Below are positions 33,452-42,938 of a stretch of 64,000 nucleotides of DNA, piece by piece. The notes under the pieces are model-generated. The model saw nothing but the letters and a program-made list of their open reading frames with translations, searched no databases and had not been told where the DNA came from. Source of the stretch: Riemerella anatipestifer_E (GTDB lineage: Bacteria > Bacteroidota > Bacteroidia > Flavobacteriales > Weeksellaceae); NCBI RefSeq assembly GCF_009932355.1, contig NZ_LEKU01000014.1:1-64000 (forward strand), read 5' to 3'. Within the stretch, counting starts at the first letter, position 1. Each line of letters begins with the position of its first letter. The position numbers were made by a program, and so were the translations under genes.

Positions 33452-34609
33452 TTAGTTTTGATTTTTGGCTTTTTTACTTCCTTCATACATTTCGTATTGC
33501 AGGAATCTGGTTTCCAACTTACCGTTATATAATTTTATTTTTCGGCTAGGTCTTAACCCAAGTTTTTTAACCGCTTCTAAATCTGAACTAATAAGCCACG
33601 CCAAAGTATTAGGATAACTTTGTTTAAAGGTATCTCCTATTTTTTTGTAAAATGCTTCATCATTGATACTAATTCGCTCGTCATAAGGTGGATTAAATAC
33701 CATTAAAAGCGGAAAATGCTCTTTTTCTGACTCAAAGAAATTTTGTTTCTTTAGTTCAATCACATCTTCCAGCTCTGCGGTTTCAATATTAGTTCTTACC
33801 ACAGCTAAAGCTTTTGGGTCTATATCATAACCTATGATTTTCCCCATAAACTCTTTTATCCTATTGATTCTAAATTCTTTTATCTTAATAAAAAGTTCTT
33901 CATCGTAATTTCTCCAATTTTGGAATGCGAATTTTTTTCTAAAAAGTTGAGCTGGTAAATCCATTGCCATCATAGCAGCTTCTATCAGCAATGTACCACT
34001 ACCACACATAGGGTCTAAAAAATTACCTTTGCCGTCCCAACCTGCCAAATGTAGCATTCCAGATGCCAATACTTCGTTAATTGGTGCTACACCTTGCTCC
34101 TTTCTGTAGCCTCTTTTAAAGAGAGGGTCGCCAGAAGAATCCAAAGAAATCACCACCATATCTCTATCAATATGTAGATGGAATTTAATATCAGGGTTTT
34201 TCGGAGCTACATCTGGGCGTTTATGATATTTATGCTGAAAGTAATCCACTATGGCATCTTTCATCTTAAGAGTCATAAAATGGGAATGGGTAAACCTTTC
34301 CGAATGCACCGTAGCATCTATGGCAAAGGTTTGGTTCAAATTCATAAATTCGTCCCAAGGAAAGCGAGATAATTTATCGTAAAACTTTTGCTCATTATAA
34401 GCCTTAAACTCCAAGATAGGTACTAAAACTTTAACTCCTGTACGCAAGGCATAGTTAATCTTATAGAGAAACCCCAAATCGCCTACGCAATTTACCGCTC
34501 TATTTTTAGTTTCAACCTCTCTCCCACCGAGCTTTTTTACCTCTTCCGTTAGAACTTCTTCTAATCCGTAAAAAGTTTTAATACTTATCTTTAAATTATC
34601 CCAATTCAT
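33452..34609 (-). CDS. THUMP-domain RNA methyltransferase (RlmL/YcbY N-half type)
   Basis: SAM-dependent guanine-N2 methyltransferase of 385 aa, probably acting on 23S rRNA like the N-terminal half of RlmL. The N-terminal ferredoxin-like and THUMP region spans about 1-160 (KTFYGLEEVLTEEVKKLGG). The methyltransferase domain has FLDPMCGSGTLLIEAAMMA (SAM loop) and LLMVFNPPYDERI (NPPY catalytic motif). The symbol is left out because several paralogous families share this layout. Confidence 0.88.
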   Translation of the reverse strand: MNWDNLKISIKTFYGLEEVLTEEVKKLGGREVETKNRAVNCVGDLGFLYKINYALRTGVKVLVPILEFKAYNEQKFYDKLSRFPWDEFMNLNQTFAIDATVHSERFTHSHFMTLKMKDAIVDYFQHKYHKRPDVAPKNPDIKFHLHIDRDMVVISLDSSGDPLFKRGYRKEQGVAPINEVLASGMLHLAGWDGKGNFLDPMCGSGTLLIEAAMMAMDLPAQLFRKKFAFQNWRNYDEELFIKIKEFRINRIKEFMGKIIGYDIDPKALAVVRTNIETAELEDVIELKKQNFFESEKEHFPLLMVFNPPYDERISINDEAFYKKIGDTFKQSYPNTLAWLISSDLEAVKKLGLRPSRKIKLYNGKLETRFLQYEMYEGSKKAKNQN

Positions 34610-34631
34610 CTCTCTTAAAATATCTGTGCTA

Positions 34632-34639
34632 CAAAGATA
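34632..34639 (-). promoter_or_regulatory. -7 element of the THUMP methyltransferase gene
   Basis: Reverse strand TATCTTTG, 22 bp before the start codon at 34609. No clear -33 element. Confidence 0.5.
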
Positions 34640-34778
34640 CTAAAAGCGATTCTATTTGTTTAAAGTTAAAACGGCTCCACTTACATTTATTACAGTTTAA
34701 TATTTTTTAATTATATTAGTGAACTCATAAACACAATTAGTAAATAATTTTATAATAAACCTAACAAAAGTAAAGTAT

Positions 34779-36689
34779 ATGAAAAATTATGTTATTGAAA
34801 ATCTACCCGACTATTTCAAGCAGTATAAAAAATCTATAAAAAATCCTAAAAAGTTTTGGGATAAAGTAGCCGATGAAAATTTTGTTTGGTATCAAAGATG
34901 GAGCAAAGTCGTAGAGTACGATATGCATGAGGCTAAAATAAAATGGTTTAAAAATGCTAAACTCAACATTACCAAAAACTGTATCGACCGACACCTTGCC
35001 GAAAGAGGCGATAAAAACGCCATTATTTGGGAACCGAACAATCCTGAGGAAGCTACGCAATACATCACCTACAATGATTTGTATGAGAGAGTGGGCAAAA
35101 TGGCCAATGTTCTTAGAGCCCAAGGCATACAGAAAGGAGACAGAGTATGTATTTACCTCCCTATGATTCCAGAATTAGCCGTTGCTATGTTAGCCTGTGC
35201 TAGAATAGGAGCTATACATTCGGTTATTTTTGCAGGATTTTCAGCTTCTGCCATAGCTTCTAGAGTTAACGATTGTGAAGCTAAAATGATTATCTGTTCC
35301 GATGGAAGTTATAGAGGTAGTAAAGTGTTAGACTTAAAATCTATCGTAGATGAAGCCATGGAGCAAACACCTTCTGTTGAAAAAATTCTTGTAGTGAAAA
35401 GAACTCATAACTCTATCAACATGAAAGAAGGAAGAGACCTTTGGTTAGAACCTCTGTACAACGCTACTCCTGTGGACAATATTCCTCAAATTATGGATGC
35501 TGAAGACCCTCTTTTTATCCTCTACACTTCAGGTTCTACGGGAAAGCCTAAAGGTATGCTACATACCTGTGCTGGTTATATGGTTTATGCTGCTTATACC
35601 TTTAAAAATGTATTTAACTACAAAGAAAACGACATCTATTGGTGTACCGCCGATATAGGTTGGATTACAGGGCATTCCTATATTTTATATGGTCCTTTAG
35701 CTAATGGGGCTACAACTGTCATTTTCGAAGGTGTACCTACCTATCCACAACCTGACCGATTTTGGGAAGTTATAGAAAAACATAAAGTTACTCAATTTTA
35801 TACTGCCCCCACCGCTATCCGTTCTTTGGCGAAGGAATCTTCGGACTGGGTAGAAAAACACGATTTATCTAGCTTACGAGTAATTGGTTCCGTAGGTGAA
35901 CCCATTAACGACGAGGCTTGGCATTGGTACAACGACCATGTAGGTAAGAAAAAATGCCCTATTGTAGACACTTGGTGGCAAACTGAAACGGGTGGAATTA
36001 TGATTGCTCCTATTCCTTTTATCACTCCTACTAAGCCTACTTATGCTACCTTACCTCTACCGGGAATACAGCCTGTACTCATGGACGATAAGAGAAACGA
36101 AATCACCGCAAACCAAGTTGATGGTAGTTTGTGTATTAGATTCCCTTGGCCAGGTATAGCACGAAGTATTTGGGGCGACCACGAGAGATACAAACAGACC
36201 TATTTTTCAGCTTTCCCAGGTAAATATTTTACTGGAGATGGAGCTTTAAGAGACGAGGTAGGCTATTACAGAATTACAGGGCGTGTAGATGATGTTATTA
36301 TAGTATCTGGACATAACTTAGGTACTGCACCAATAGAAGATAGTATTAACATACACCCTGCCGTGGCAGAGTCAGCTATTGTAGGTTATCCTCACGAGGT
36401 TAAAGGAAACGCCTTGTACGGTTTTGTGATTCTAAAAGATACTGGAGAAAGTAGAGATAAAGAAAATCTAAGAAAAGAAATCAATCATCTGATAGCAGAT
36501 ACCATAGGTCCTATAGCTAAGTTAGATAAAATTCAGTTTGTATCTGCCTTACCTAAAACAAGAAGTGGAAAGATTATGCGTAGAATTTTAAGGAAAATAG
36601 CCGAAGGTGATTTTAGTAATTTTGGGGACACATCTACTTTATTAAACCCCGAAATTATAAATGAGATTAAAGACCAGCGTATTGATTAG
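34779..36689 (+). CDS. acs: Acetyl-CoA synthetase
   Basis: AMP-forming acetate activation enzyme, 636 aa, normal length. P-loop-like motif YTSGSTGKPKG (residues 249-259), the DTWWQTETGG adenylate-binding block, and the C-terminal KTRSGKIMRR with Lys598, the residue acetylated in other species to switch the enzyme off. The N-terminal acs domain (WDKVADENFVWYQRWSKV) is complete. A long AT-rich divergent region precedes it. It feeds acetate-derived acetyl-CoA into central metabolism. Confidence 0.96.
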   Translation: MKNYVIENLPDYFKQYKKSIKNPKKFWDKVADENFVWYQRWSKVVEYDMHEAKIKWFKNAKLNITKNCIDRHLAERGDKNAIIWEPNNPEEATQYITYNDLYERVGKMANVLRAQGIQKGDRVCIYLPMIPELAVAMLACARIGAIHSVIFAGFSASAIASRVNDCEAKMIICSDGSYRGSKVLDLKSIVDEAMEQTPSVEKILVVKRTHNSINMKEGRDLWLEPLYNATPVDNIPQIMDAEDPLFILYTSGSTGKPKGMLHTCAGYMVYAAYTFKNVFNYKENDIYWCTADIGWITGHSYILYGPLANGATTVIFEGVPTYPQPDRFWEVIEKHKVTQFYTAPTAIRSLAKESSDWVEKHDLSSLRVIGSVGEPINDEAWHWYNDHVGKKKCPIVDTWWQTETGGIMIAPIPFITPTKPTYATLPLPGIQPVLMDDKRNEITANQVDGSLCIRFPWPGIARSIWGDHERYKQTYFSAFPGKYFTGDGALRDEVGYYRITGRVDDVIIVSGHNLGTAPIEDSINIHPAVAESAIVGYPHEVKGNALYGFVILKDTGESRDKENLRKEINHLIADTIGPIAKLDKIQFVSALPKTRSGKIMRRILRKIAEGDFSNFGDTSTLLNPEIINEIKDQRID

Positions 36690-36722
36690 TCCATTTTCTA
36701 AAAACTTTCAAAAGCTGAATAA

Positions 36723-37481
36723 ATGAAAAAACAGAACATAGAATTAGGGTTAATTCTATTATGTTTAGGAATGATAGGGGTATTTTCAATTCTCACAATG
36801 GAAATACCCTTACCTCCTGAAGCAGAAGTAATACTACGTAAGAGTTTTAGTCCACTACAAATAAAAATACTTGCATTAGTAAACCCCACTATAATGCTCA
36901 TTGTTGCTGTGGTTCTAGGAACTATTCTCCATCAAAAGGTAAATCTAAAAGTTCCCATTATTGAACACATAGTCGAAATTAAAAGTCATCAGCTCCCCAA
37001 TCTCCAAAATATTCTAAAATATGGTATTTTAGGTGGTATCCTATCAGGAGTTTTATTAAGCCTTACAGGAATTATATTTAAGCCAATGCTTCCGAAAGAA
37101 TTTATAGTCTTAGGAGAAACTCTGCAACCCACCCTAACTGCTAGATTTCTGTACGGCGGACTAACCGAAGAAATCTTAATGCGATTCGGTGTGATGACTT
37201 TCGTTACTTGGATTGCTTCCAAAATACTTAATGGAACTCAACCTATTGTGTATTGGATTGGTATTATTATAGCATCGGTTATTTTTGCTATTGGTCACTT
37301 CCCTATTACCTATCAAGCCGTGGAAAACCCTTCTTTTGGATTATTAAGTTATGTATTTATTGGGAATTCAGTTGGAGGCATAATATTTGGTTGGCTATAT
37401 TGGAAGAAGGGATTAGAAAGCGCCTTTATTGCTCATATATGTACCCATATTATTATGATAATAGTAGAGAGAATGATATAA
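36723..37481 (+). CDS. CPBP-family intramembrane metalloprotease
   Basis: Polytopic protein of 252 aa (six or more helices) of the CAAX-processing/bacteriocin-processing (CPBP, ABI) family. Catalytic motif EEILMR (Glu149, Glu150, Arg154), then FAIGHFP (His) and the late HICTH. Substrate unknown; family members process prenylated proteins in eukaryotes and confer bacteriocin tolerance in some bacteria. Starts 33 bp after acs and ends before a bidirectional terminator. Confidence 0.88.
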   Translation: MKKQNIELGLILLCLGMIGVFSILTMEIPLPPEAEVILRKSFSPLQIKILALVNPTIMLIVAVVLGTILHQKVNLKVPIIEHIVEIKSHQLPNLQNILKYGILGGILSGVLLSLTGIIFKPMLPKEFIVLGETLQPTLTARFLYGGLTEEILMRFGVMTFVTWIASKILNGTQPIVYWIGIIIASVIFAIGHFPITYQAVENPSFGLLSYVFIGNSVGGIIFGWLYWKKGLESAFIAHICTHIIMIIVERMI

Positions 37482-37605
37482 AAAAGCACAAATGACATCT
37501 AAGAACAATTTTATAGAAATCTTCAAATGTAATTCTGAATATTAAAAAGTCTATAGCCTGTGTGATTATTAGATATAAATATATATAAATTTAACTCTAA
37601 CTTAT

Positions 37606-37640
37606 AAAAAAGCTACCTCAATTTTGAGATAGCTTTTTTT
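37606..37640. terminator. Bidirectional terminator between convergent genes
   Basis: AAAAAAGCTA-CCTCA ... TGAGATAGCTTTTTT gives a stem flanked by A and T runs on both strands; it serves the protease gene on the left and the E2 gene on the right. Confidence 0.85.
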
Positions 37641-37667
37641 AGTATTTAATCTTAGAAAATTTTACAA

Positions 37668-38984
37668 TTAAATTTCTGTATCCAAATCCCAATTCTCTAG
37701 ATAATCGTGAACCGCTTTTAAGAACATTCCACCTAAAGAACCATCTACCACACGGTGGTCATAAGAGTGACTCATAAACATTTTCTGTCTAATCGCAATT
37801 ACATCGCCCTCTGGAGTTTCTAGTACCGCAGGTTTTTTAACAATAGCTCCTACTGCCAAAATAGCCACCTGAGGCAAAGGAATAATTGGTGTACCCATTA
37901 AATTGCCAAAAGAACCAATATTAGAAATAGTATAAGTAGCGCCTTGAGTATCTTCTGGTTTTAGTTTTTTGTTTCTCGCACGATGAGCCAAATCATTGAT
38001 AGCTTTAGCCAAACCACTCAACGATAATTGGTCTGCGTTTTTAATTACAGGCACAATAAGATTTCCGTCTGGTAAAGCTGTTGCCATACCTATATTGATA
38101 TTTTTTTTCTTAATGATTTTGTCTCCATCTACAGAAACATTTATCATTGGATAATCCTGAATAGCCTTCACTACCGCTCTTACAAAAATAGGCATAAATG
38201 TAAGCTTTTCGCCTTCTCTCTGTTGGAAAACATTCTTATACTTATTTCTCCATTTCACCACATTGGTAACATCACTCTCTATAAATGAGCTTACATGAGG
38301 AGCCGTGTGCTTACTACGCACCATAGAATCAGCAATAATTTTTCTAACTCTATCCATTTGTATCACTTCATCTCCCTCAGAAGTACTTACAGGTACAGAA
38401 GCCACCGCAGACGCACTACTAGGTGCTACCACCTGAGGTACTTCCGGTTTCTTAACAGGTGAAGAAGATTGACCTCTATTCTCCACATATTTTAATATAT
38501 CTTCTTTGGTAATTCTACCTTCTAGACCTGTACCTTGTATAGTTTTTAATTCAGCTTCTGAAATATTTTCTTCCTGAGCAATAGATTTCACTAAAGGCGA
38601 CAAATATAAATCTCCTGAAAATTCTACCTTAGACTCATTTAAAGGTGCTTCTATTGTTTTTATAACATCAGCACTAGGAACTTCTTCTACAGTTTCAACG
38701 ACTTTTGGCGCTTCTTGTGTAGTATCTGATACTGCACTTCCTCCTTCTGTTTCTAATATCGCAATAGCCTCTCCTACTTGTGCTACTTCGTCTTTTTGTT
38801 TTAAAATTTTAACAATCTTCCCCGAAACAGGAGTAGGTACATCTGAATCTACTTTGTCTGTTGCTATTTCCACTACACTATCGTCCTCGTTTACGAAGTC
38901 ACCCTCGTCAAATAGCCAAGAAATAATAGTTGCTTCCATAACGCCTTCTCCCATTGAAGGAAGTAATAATTTATATTCTGCCAT
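37668..38984 (-). CDS. Dihydrolipoamide acyltransferase (E2) of a 2-oxo acid dehydrogenase
   Basis: E2 core enzyme of 438 aa. N-terminal lipoyl domain with lipoylated Lys44 in EIATDKVDSDVP, a flexible Ala/Pro/Val linker, a peripheral subunit-binding domain (about 120-165: YLSPLVKSIAQEENI), and a catalytic domain with SYDHRVVDGS near the C-terminus. No E1 or E3 genes adjoin it, which is common for the branched-chain type in Flavobacteriia; substrate is therefore uncertain. The frame reaches 39005, but that codon lies inside a -7 element, so the Met at 38984 is used. Confidence 0.93.
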   Translation of the reverse strand: MAEYKLLLPSMGEGVMEATIISWLFDEGDFVNEDDSVVEIATDKVDSDVPTPVSGKIVKILKQKDEVAQVGEAIAILETEGGSAVSDTTQEAPKVVETVEEVPSADVIKTIEAPLNESKVEFSGDLYLSPLVKSIAQEENISEAELKTIQGTGLEGRITKEDILKYVENRGQSSSPVKKPEVPQVVAPSSASAVASVPVSTSEGDEVIQMDRVRKIIADSMVRSKHTAPHVSSFIESDVTNVVKWRNKYKNVFQQREGEKLTFMPIFVRAVVKAIQDYPMINVSVDGDKIIKKKNINIGMATALPDGNLIVPVIKNADQLSLSGLAKAINDLAHRARNKKLKPEDTQGATYTISNIGSFGNLMGTPIIPLPQVAILAVGAIVKKPAVLETPEGDVIAIRQKMFMSHSYDHRVVDGSLGGMFLKAVHDYLENWDLDTEI

Positions 38985-39002
38985 TGTTTTATTGGTTTTT
39001 AG

Positions 39003-39010
39003 CAAAGATA
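39003..39010 (-). promoter_or_regulatory. -7 element of the E2 gene
   Basis: Reverse strand TATCTTTG, 18 bp upstream of the start codon at 38984. Its position rules out the longer E2 frame start at 39005. Confidence 0.55.
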
Positions 39011-39067
39011 ATGTTTTTTTAAACTCTCACACGAATTTCATCGTTCAATTTTTCAACGATAGCCTAT

Positions 39068-39721
39068 TTAAACGCCATCTGTATCTCCCAACATTGGAAC
39101 AAACTTATACACTCCAAAAGTTTCCTTTTCTATTTCTGTTTCAGAAATTTTGGTAAATCTATAAAGTATCTGCTCTTCTAAAGCCCCTAGCGGAATGACC
39201 ATTTTTCCACCTACTTTAAGTTGCTTTAATAACTCTACAGGCAAAGTTTCAGCTCCGCAGGTTACAATAATTTTATCAAACGGAGCAAAAGTAGGCAACC
39301 CTAAAAAACCATCTCCAAAACTTTGAAAATGTGGACGAAGCCCCAAAATTTTAAACATCTTTTTAGAAAAATCAAATAGCTTTTTCTGTCTTTCAATAGT
39401 GTAAACTTTCGCTCCCATCACCATAAGAACCGCTGTTTGATAGCCGCTACCTGTGCCTATTTCTAATATTTTTTCTCCTTTTTCTACCTGTAATAATTCG
39501 GTTTGTTCCGCCACAGTAGAAGGGTGAGAAATCGTCTGATGTGCAGCAATAGGAAAAGCTCTATCTTCGTAAGCATAATCCTCAAAAACACTTTCCATAA
39601 AAAAATGACGAGGCAATGCTCCTATCGCTGATAGTACATTTTCATCACAAATACCCAGTTTTTCTCTTAGATATTCTACCAGTATTTTTCGTTTTCCCTT
39701 ATGTACAAATGTGTCTTTCAT
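39068..39721 (-). CDS. pcm: Protein-L-isoaspartate O-methyltransferase
   Basis: Repair methyltransferase of 217 aa that initiates conversion of isoaspartyl residues. SAM-binding motif ILEIGTGSGYQTAVL, the substrate block YAYEDRAFPIAAHQTISHPSTVA, and VTCGAETLPVELLKQLKVGG are all present. Length is normal. It lies 21 bp after the M14 peptidase gene on the same strand; a joint role in protein maintenance is possible but speculative. Confidence 0.94.
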   Translation of the reverse strand: MKDTFVHKGKRKILVEYLREKLGICDENVLSAIGALPRHFFMESVFEDYAYEDRAFPIAAHQTISHPSTVAEQTELLQVEKGEKILEIGTGSGYQTAVLMVMGAKVYTIERQKKLFDFSKKMFKILGLRPHFQSFGDGFLGLPTFAPFDKIIVTCGAETLPVELLKQLKVGGKMVIPLGALEEQILYRFTKISETEIEKETFGVYKFVPMLGDTDGV

Positions 39722-39742
39722 TTTATTCTTGGAAAAAGAAAG

Positions 39743-40849
39743 TTATTCTACTTTGAAATTAACAACGGCATCTAATTTAGGATATTTCTTATCACTCACA
39801 AAGTGTTTACCTGTACAATCTATTTCCTTCCAACCTTTCTTTCTACTACAATCACCCACCTCTACCACATAAGACACAAAGCTAATTTCCTCATCTCCTT
39901 CATGATAGACTTCCTTATATTGTACCGCTACATCTAACACACAAGGGAAATTAGTATTTAGTTTTACATTTCTATAAATAACATCATAATGAGTTTCTCT
40001 ATTTTCTGGAATCTCAAAATACTTCTCATATCCGCCAGTTTCTCCTTTTAAGTCAGCCATCGCCCTCAGAGCGTAGTAAAGAGCCTTAGTGTAATATTCC
40101 CTCGTATTTGCACGAGTATAATCATCAAAGAAATGCCCACCTTCAAACAAAACGGTAGGGATTCCTGCTTTCATAAAATTATCTCCTGTAGAAGTAGGGT
40201 AAAACTCATCTGAATAACGCCCTATTTGATTTGGAATTTCTATTGATAACTTGCTAAAAATCTCAGCAATCACCGCCATACTTTTCTTTCTATTTTCTGT
40301 AACTTCTCGCTCTATATTTTCTGATGGAGCTAAAAAAGATAAAGTCGCAGGATGAACCGCATCTATTGTAAAAATAGTCCTTTGGTCATGCAAATTAAGA
40401 GCATAGTGATAATCACCATTTAAAACGATTTCTTTTAGAAGTCTCATTTCTAAAGAAGATTCTTTAACAAAATCTCTGTTAATATCTATATCCAGAGCAT
40501 TTCTTCTCGTCCAAACTGCTGAACCATCAGGATTAAGCATCCAAATAAAATCCAATCTTATATCCTGCCAAAGTTGTTCTGATAAAAATGGATTATGCTC
40601 TAAAGATTCTAATAAATCCAACATAGCTAAAGTTGCAGTAGATTCGTTACCGTGCATCTGACTCCAAGCGACTACACTGGTTTTCCCTTTCCCTATACTC
40701 ATCATATAAATAGGTAACCCCATAGGAGAGGTTCCTATCTGCTCTAAAACATTCCCATACTTCTCTTTTAGAAAAACAAACAATTTTTCGGGCGAAATAT
40801 ATCTATTTTTAAATTTTACATTTTTAACATACGAAAACACATTTGTCAT
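39743..40849 (-). CDS. M14-family zinc carboxypeptidase
   Basis: Metallopeptidase of 368 aa. Zinc ligands His66 and Glu69 in SQMHGNES, with a later third histidine (LNLHDQRT region) and the C-terminal ELTKE-type base replaced by a GGHFFDDYT / Glu-rich stretch. No signal peptide from the chosen start, so it may be cytoplasmic. The open frame extends 26 codons upstream, but a well-formed promoter lies in that extension, so the Met at 40849 is chosen. Substrate unknown; murein peptides or protein C-termini are candidates. Confidence 0.85.
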   Translation of the reverse strand: MTNVFSYVKNVKFKNRYISPEKLFVFLKEKYGNVLEQIGTSPMGLPIYMMSIGKGKTSVVAWSQMHGNESTATLAMLDLLESLEHNPFLSEQLWQDIRLDFIWMLNPDGSAVWTRRNALDIDINRDFVKESSLEMRLLKEIVLNGDYHYALNLHDQRTIFTIDAVHPATLSFLAPSENIEREVTENRKKSMAVIAEIFSKLSIEIPNQIGRYSDEFYPTSTGDNFMKAGIPTVLFEGGHFFDDYTRANTREYYTKALYYALRAMADLKGETGGYEKYFEIPENRETHYDVIYRNVKLNTNFPCVLDVAVQYKEVYHEGDEEISFVSYVVEVGDCSRKKGWKEIDCTGKHFVSDKKYPKLDAVVNFKVE

Positions 40850-40869
40850 AACAAATATTTTTATTTCCA

Positions 40870-40898
40870 CAAAGATAATACTAAAAAAGCAAAAACAA
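40870..40898 (-). promoter_or_regulatory. Promoter of the M14 peptidase gene
   Basis: On the reverse strand TTG (40898-40896), an 18-bp spacer and TATCTTTG (40877-40870), placing transcription start about 15 bp before the ATG at 40849. It also decides the start codon. Confidence 0.65.
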
Positions 40899-41172
40899 TA
40901 TTTTACTTTTGTAAATTGTTTAAACACTTCTATATGACTAAATGTCTGTTGATAAAATTGTGGATTAAATACAATTCAATTAAAAACTATTAAATATTAA
41001 AAATCAGTATTTTATAAATTTTATATAAAGTATTTTATCAAATTAACTTTAATTGTAATTACTGCTATTTATCCCCATTTGCAGAAACTAACATTAAACA
41101 CTTACAAATGTGTATTTCATGAAAAACGTTCATATTTTCACTTTTGTAATTAGTTAAGATTTTTTATTTTCA
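40899..41172. other. Non-coding divergent intergenic region (part of a 335-bp gap)
   Basis: Very AT-rich stretch between the M14 peptidase and terC with no plausible gene. It contains TTTTGTAA at 40907-40914 and 41142-41149, the complement TTACAAA at 41102-41108, and TGTGGATTA at about 40957, one mismatch from a DnaA box. A regulator may bind the repeated TTTTGTAA element, which recurs beside the XRE gene. Confidence 0.4.
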
Positions 41173-41180
41173 TATCTTTG
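41173..41180 (+). promoter_or_regulatory. -7 element immediately upstream of terC
   Basis: TATCTTTG ends 4 bp before the ATG at 41185. If used, the mRNA would be leaderless or nearly so; this is consistent with the weak Shine-Dalgarno use in the phylum. A downstream start codon would be an alternative, but none fits the conserved N-terminus. Confidence 0.45.
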
Positions 41181-41184
41181 CTTT

Positions 41185-42240
41185 ATGACAAACGAAACTA
41201 TATTTCTATTAGGATTTTTAATATTCATTGGGATTGTTATGGCTCTAGATTTAGGAGTACTTAGCAAATCAAAAAATAAAAAAACGGAAGGTATTTCATT
41301 TAAGAAGGCCTTACTAATGAGTGTTTTTGTAGTCTGCCTATCTATGGTATTCTACTCTATCTTGTTAGGTTTTGGACATCAATTACACGGCATCGATAGT
41401 ATTAAAAAACTAGAAACCATTGTTCAGAGACATAGGCATCCTATAAAGATAATCCCAAATGATTTAGAAACGAGTATCCAGATTTATAACCAAAATTTAG
41501 GACTAGAATATCTTACAGGCTACGTGGTAGAATATGCTCTATCGGTAGATAATATATTTGTAATTGTACTAATATTTACAGCTTTTGGTGTTGAGAAAAG
41601 GAACTATCATAGAGTTCTATTTTGGGGAATTTTAGGTGCTGTTGCTATGAGGTTTATGTTTATTTTCATAGGAGCCGCTCTTATAGAAAGGTTTGCTTGG
41701 ATAATGTACGTTTTTGGAGCATTCCTAGTATTTACAGGGATTAAAATGTTCCTATCAAAAGATGAAGAAGAAAGTATAGATACTGAAAAACATCCTGTAG
41801 TAAAATTTGCTAATAAATATTTTAAAGTTCATAATCAGTTTGTAGGAAATAAATTCTTTGTAAATATAGATGGGGTAAAAAAAATGACCCCTCTATTTCT
41901 AGTACTTATCATTATAGAATTTACCGACTTAATCTTTGCCGTAGATAGTATTCCTGCTATTTTCTCTGTTACTAAAGACCCTTACATAGTGTTCTTTTCT
42001 AATATTTTTGCAATCATAGGTCTTAGGTCTATGTTCTTCCTATTGGCAGGGATTATAGATAAATTTAGATTCTTAAAAATAGGTTTAGCGGTATTGCTTA
42101 CCTTTATAGGAGCGAAAATGCTTCTGCACCATCAGCTAGATGAGCTTGGATTTACCACTACACATTCGCTTATCATAATTGTAAGTATTTTGGCCGTAAG
42201 CATTCTTGCCTCTTTAATTCCAGTGAAAAAAACAGATTAA
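41185..42240 (+). CDS. TerC/Alx-family integral membrane protein
   Basis: Polytopic protein of 351 aa with about eight or nine helices. Family hallmarks: ALDLGVLSKSKN near the start, GYVVEYALSVDNIFVIVLIF, ITDLIFAVDSIPAIF (acidic metal-site helices) and SNIFAIIGLRSMFFLLAGI. TerC-type proteins export Mn2+ and metallate secreted proteins in other bacteria. No tellurite-resistance ter operon is present, so an Alx/TerC manganese-related role is more likely than tellurite resistance. Confidence 0.9.
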   Translation: MTNETIFLLGFLIFIGIVMALDLGVLSKSKNKKTEGISFKKALLMSVFVVCLSMVFYSILLGFGHQLHGIDSIKKLETIVQRHRHPIKIIPNDLETSIQIYNQNLGLEYLTGYVVEYALSVDNIFVIVLIFTAFGVEKRNYHRVLFWGILGAVAMRFMFIFIGAALIERFAWIMYVFGAFLVFTGIKMFLSKDEEESIDTEKHPVVKFANKYFKVHNQFVGNKFFVNIDGVKKMTPLFLVLIIIEFTDLIFAVDSIPAIFSVTKDPYIVFFSNIFAIIGLRSMFFLLAGIIDKFRFLKIGLAVLLTFIGAKMLLHHQLDELGFTTTHSLIIIVSILAVSILASLIPVKKTD

Positions 42241-42277
42241 ATTCTACGAATATTTACATATTTAAAATTAAATAAAG

Positions 42278-42310
42278 TGCTTATAATAAATTATTTATAA
42301 GCATTTTTTA
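42278..42310 (+). terminator. Terminator after terC
   Basis: Stem TGCTTATAA / TTATAAGCA (9 bp) followed by TTTTTTATTTTT. Confidence 0.75.
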
Positions 42311-42353
42311 TTTTTGTAAATTTTAGTTTTCATCTCAATTTTACAAATGTTTA

Positions 42354-42383
42354 TTGTTAACTCATTTATTTATTTTACTTTTG
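42354..42383 (+). promoter_or_regulatory. Promoter of the XRE regulator gene with TTTTGTAA repeats
   Basis: TTG (42354-42356), 19-bp spacer, TACTTTTG (42376-42383), a close match to the Bacteroidota consensus. TTTTGTAA occurs at 42312-42319 and 42379-42386, and inverted as TTACAAA at 42341-42347; the inverted pair could be an operator. Confidence 0.65.
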
Positions 42384-42419
42384 TAAAGCGCATTAATTAA
42401 CAATTGTTATCTCTATTTT

Positions 42420-42938
42420 ATGAGTTTAAATGAAAGAATATCCAAAGTTATAGCTTATTCGGAGCTTACCGCCTCTGATTTTGCTGACGAAATAGAAGTA
42501 CAGCGATCTAGTATTTCTCACATCACTTCAGGGAGAAACAAACCCTCTCTTGACTTTATTATAAAAATAAAAGACCGATTTCCAGAAATTGAATGGGATT
42601 GGCTCATCAATGGAGAAGGTGAAATGCTAAAAACCGATAAGTCCTCTGAGAATGATAGTAGAGAACAGTCCACCTCTACCCTCCCCGATTTATTTAGTTT
42701 TGAAAGTAATTTTATAAGTGAAGAAAAAAAACAAGTTTTTCCTAATCCGCGAGAATCTCATAAAACGGAAGTAGATAAAGAAACTGAATCTATAAAAGAA
42801 TCTCAGCCATTAGAGAAAAAAGTAGAAAATTCAGGCTCCGAAAAGATTATTAACATTGAAAAAGAACCTAGCACTCCAAAAGTTAAAAGAGTGGTTTTAT
42901 TTTTTGATAATGGAAAGTTTGAGAGTTACGAAATATAA
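42420..42938 (+). CDS. XRE-family helix-turn-helix regulator
   Basis: 172 aa. Residues about 1-65 form a Cro/CI-type HTH: RISKVIAYSELTASDFADEI, VQRSSISHITSGRNKPSLDF, then DWLINGEGEML, a very typical ending of this class. The C-terminal 100 residues are an acidic low-complexity linker ending in a short VKRVVLFFDNGKFESYEI segment conserved in flavobacterial homologues. No phage genes adjoin, so it is probably a chromosomal regulator; the flanking TTTTGTAA repeats are candidate targets. Confidence 0.88.
   Translation: MSLNERISKVIAYSELTASDFADEIEVQRSSISHITSGRNKPSLDFIIKIKDRFPEIEWDWLINGEGEMLKTDKSSENDSREQSTSTLPDLFSFESNFISEEKKQVFPNPRESHKTEVDKETESIKESQPLEKKVENSGSEKIINIEKEPSTPKVKRVVLFFDNGKFESYEI

Noticed and set aside
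37253..37495. 80-codon plus-strand frame inside the CPBP protease gene
   Set aside because: Out-of-frame shadow of a well-supported gene; aromatic-rich composition is typical of a frame-shifted membrane helix region.
41185..42240. Tellurite-resistance operon
   Set aside because: Only a TerC/Alx-type protein is present; no terA, terD or terZ neighbours.
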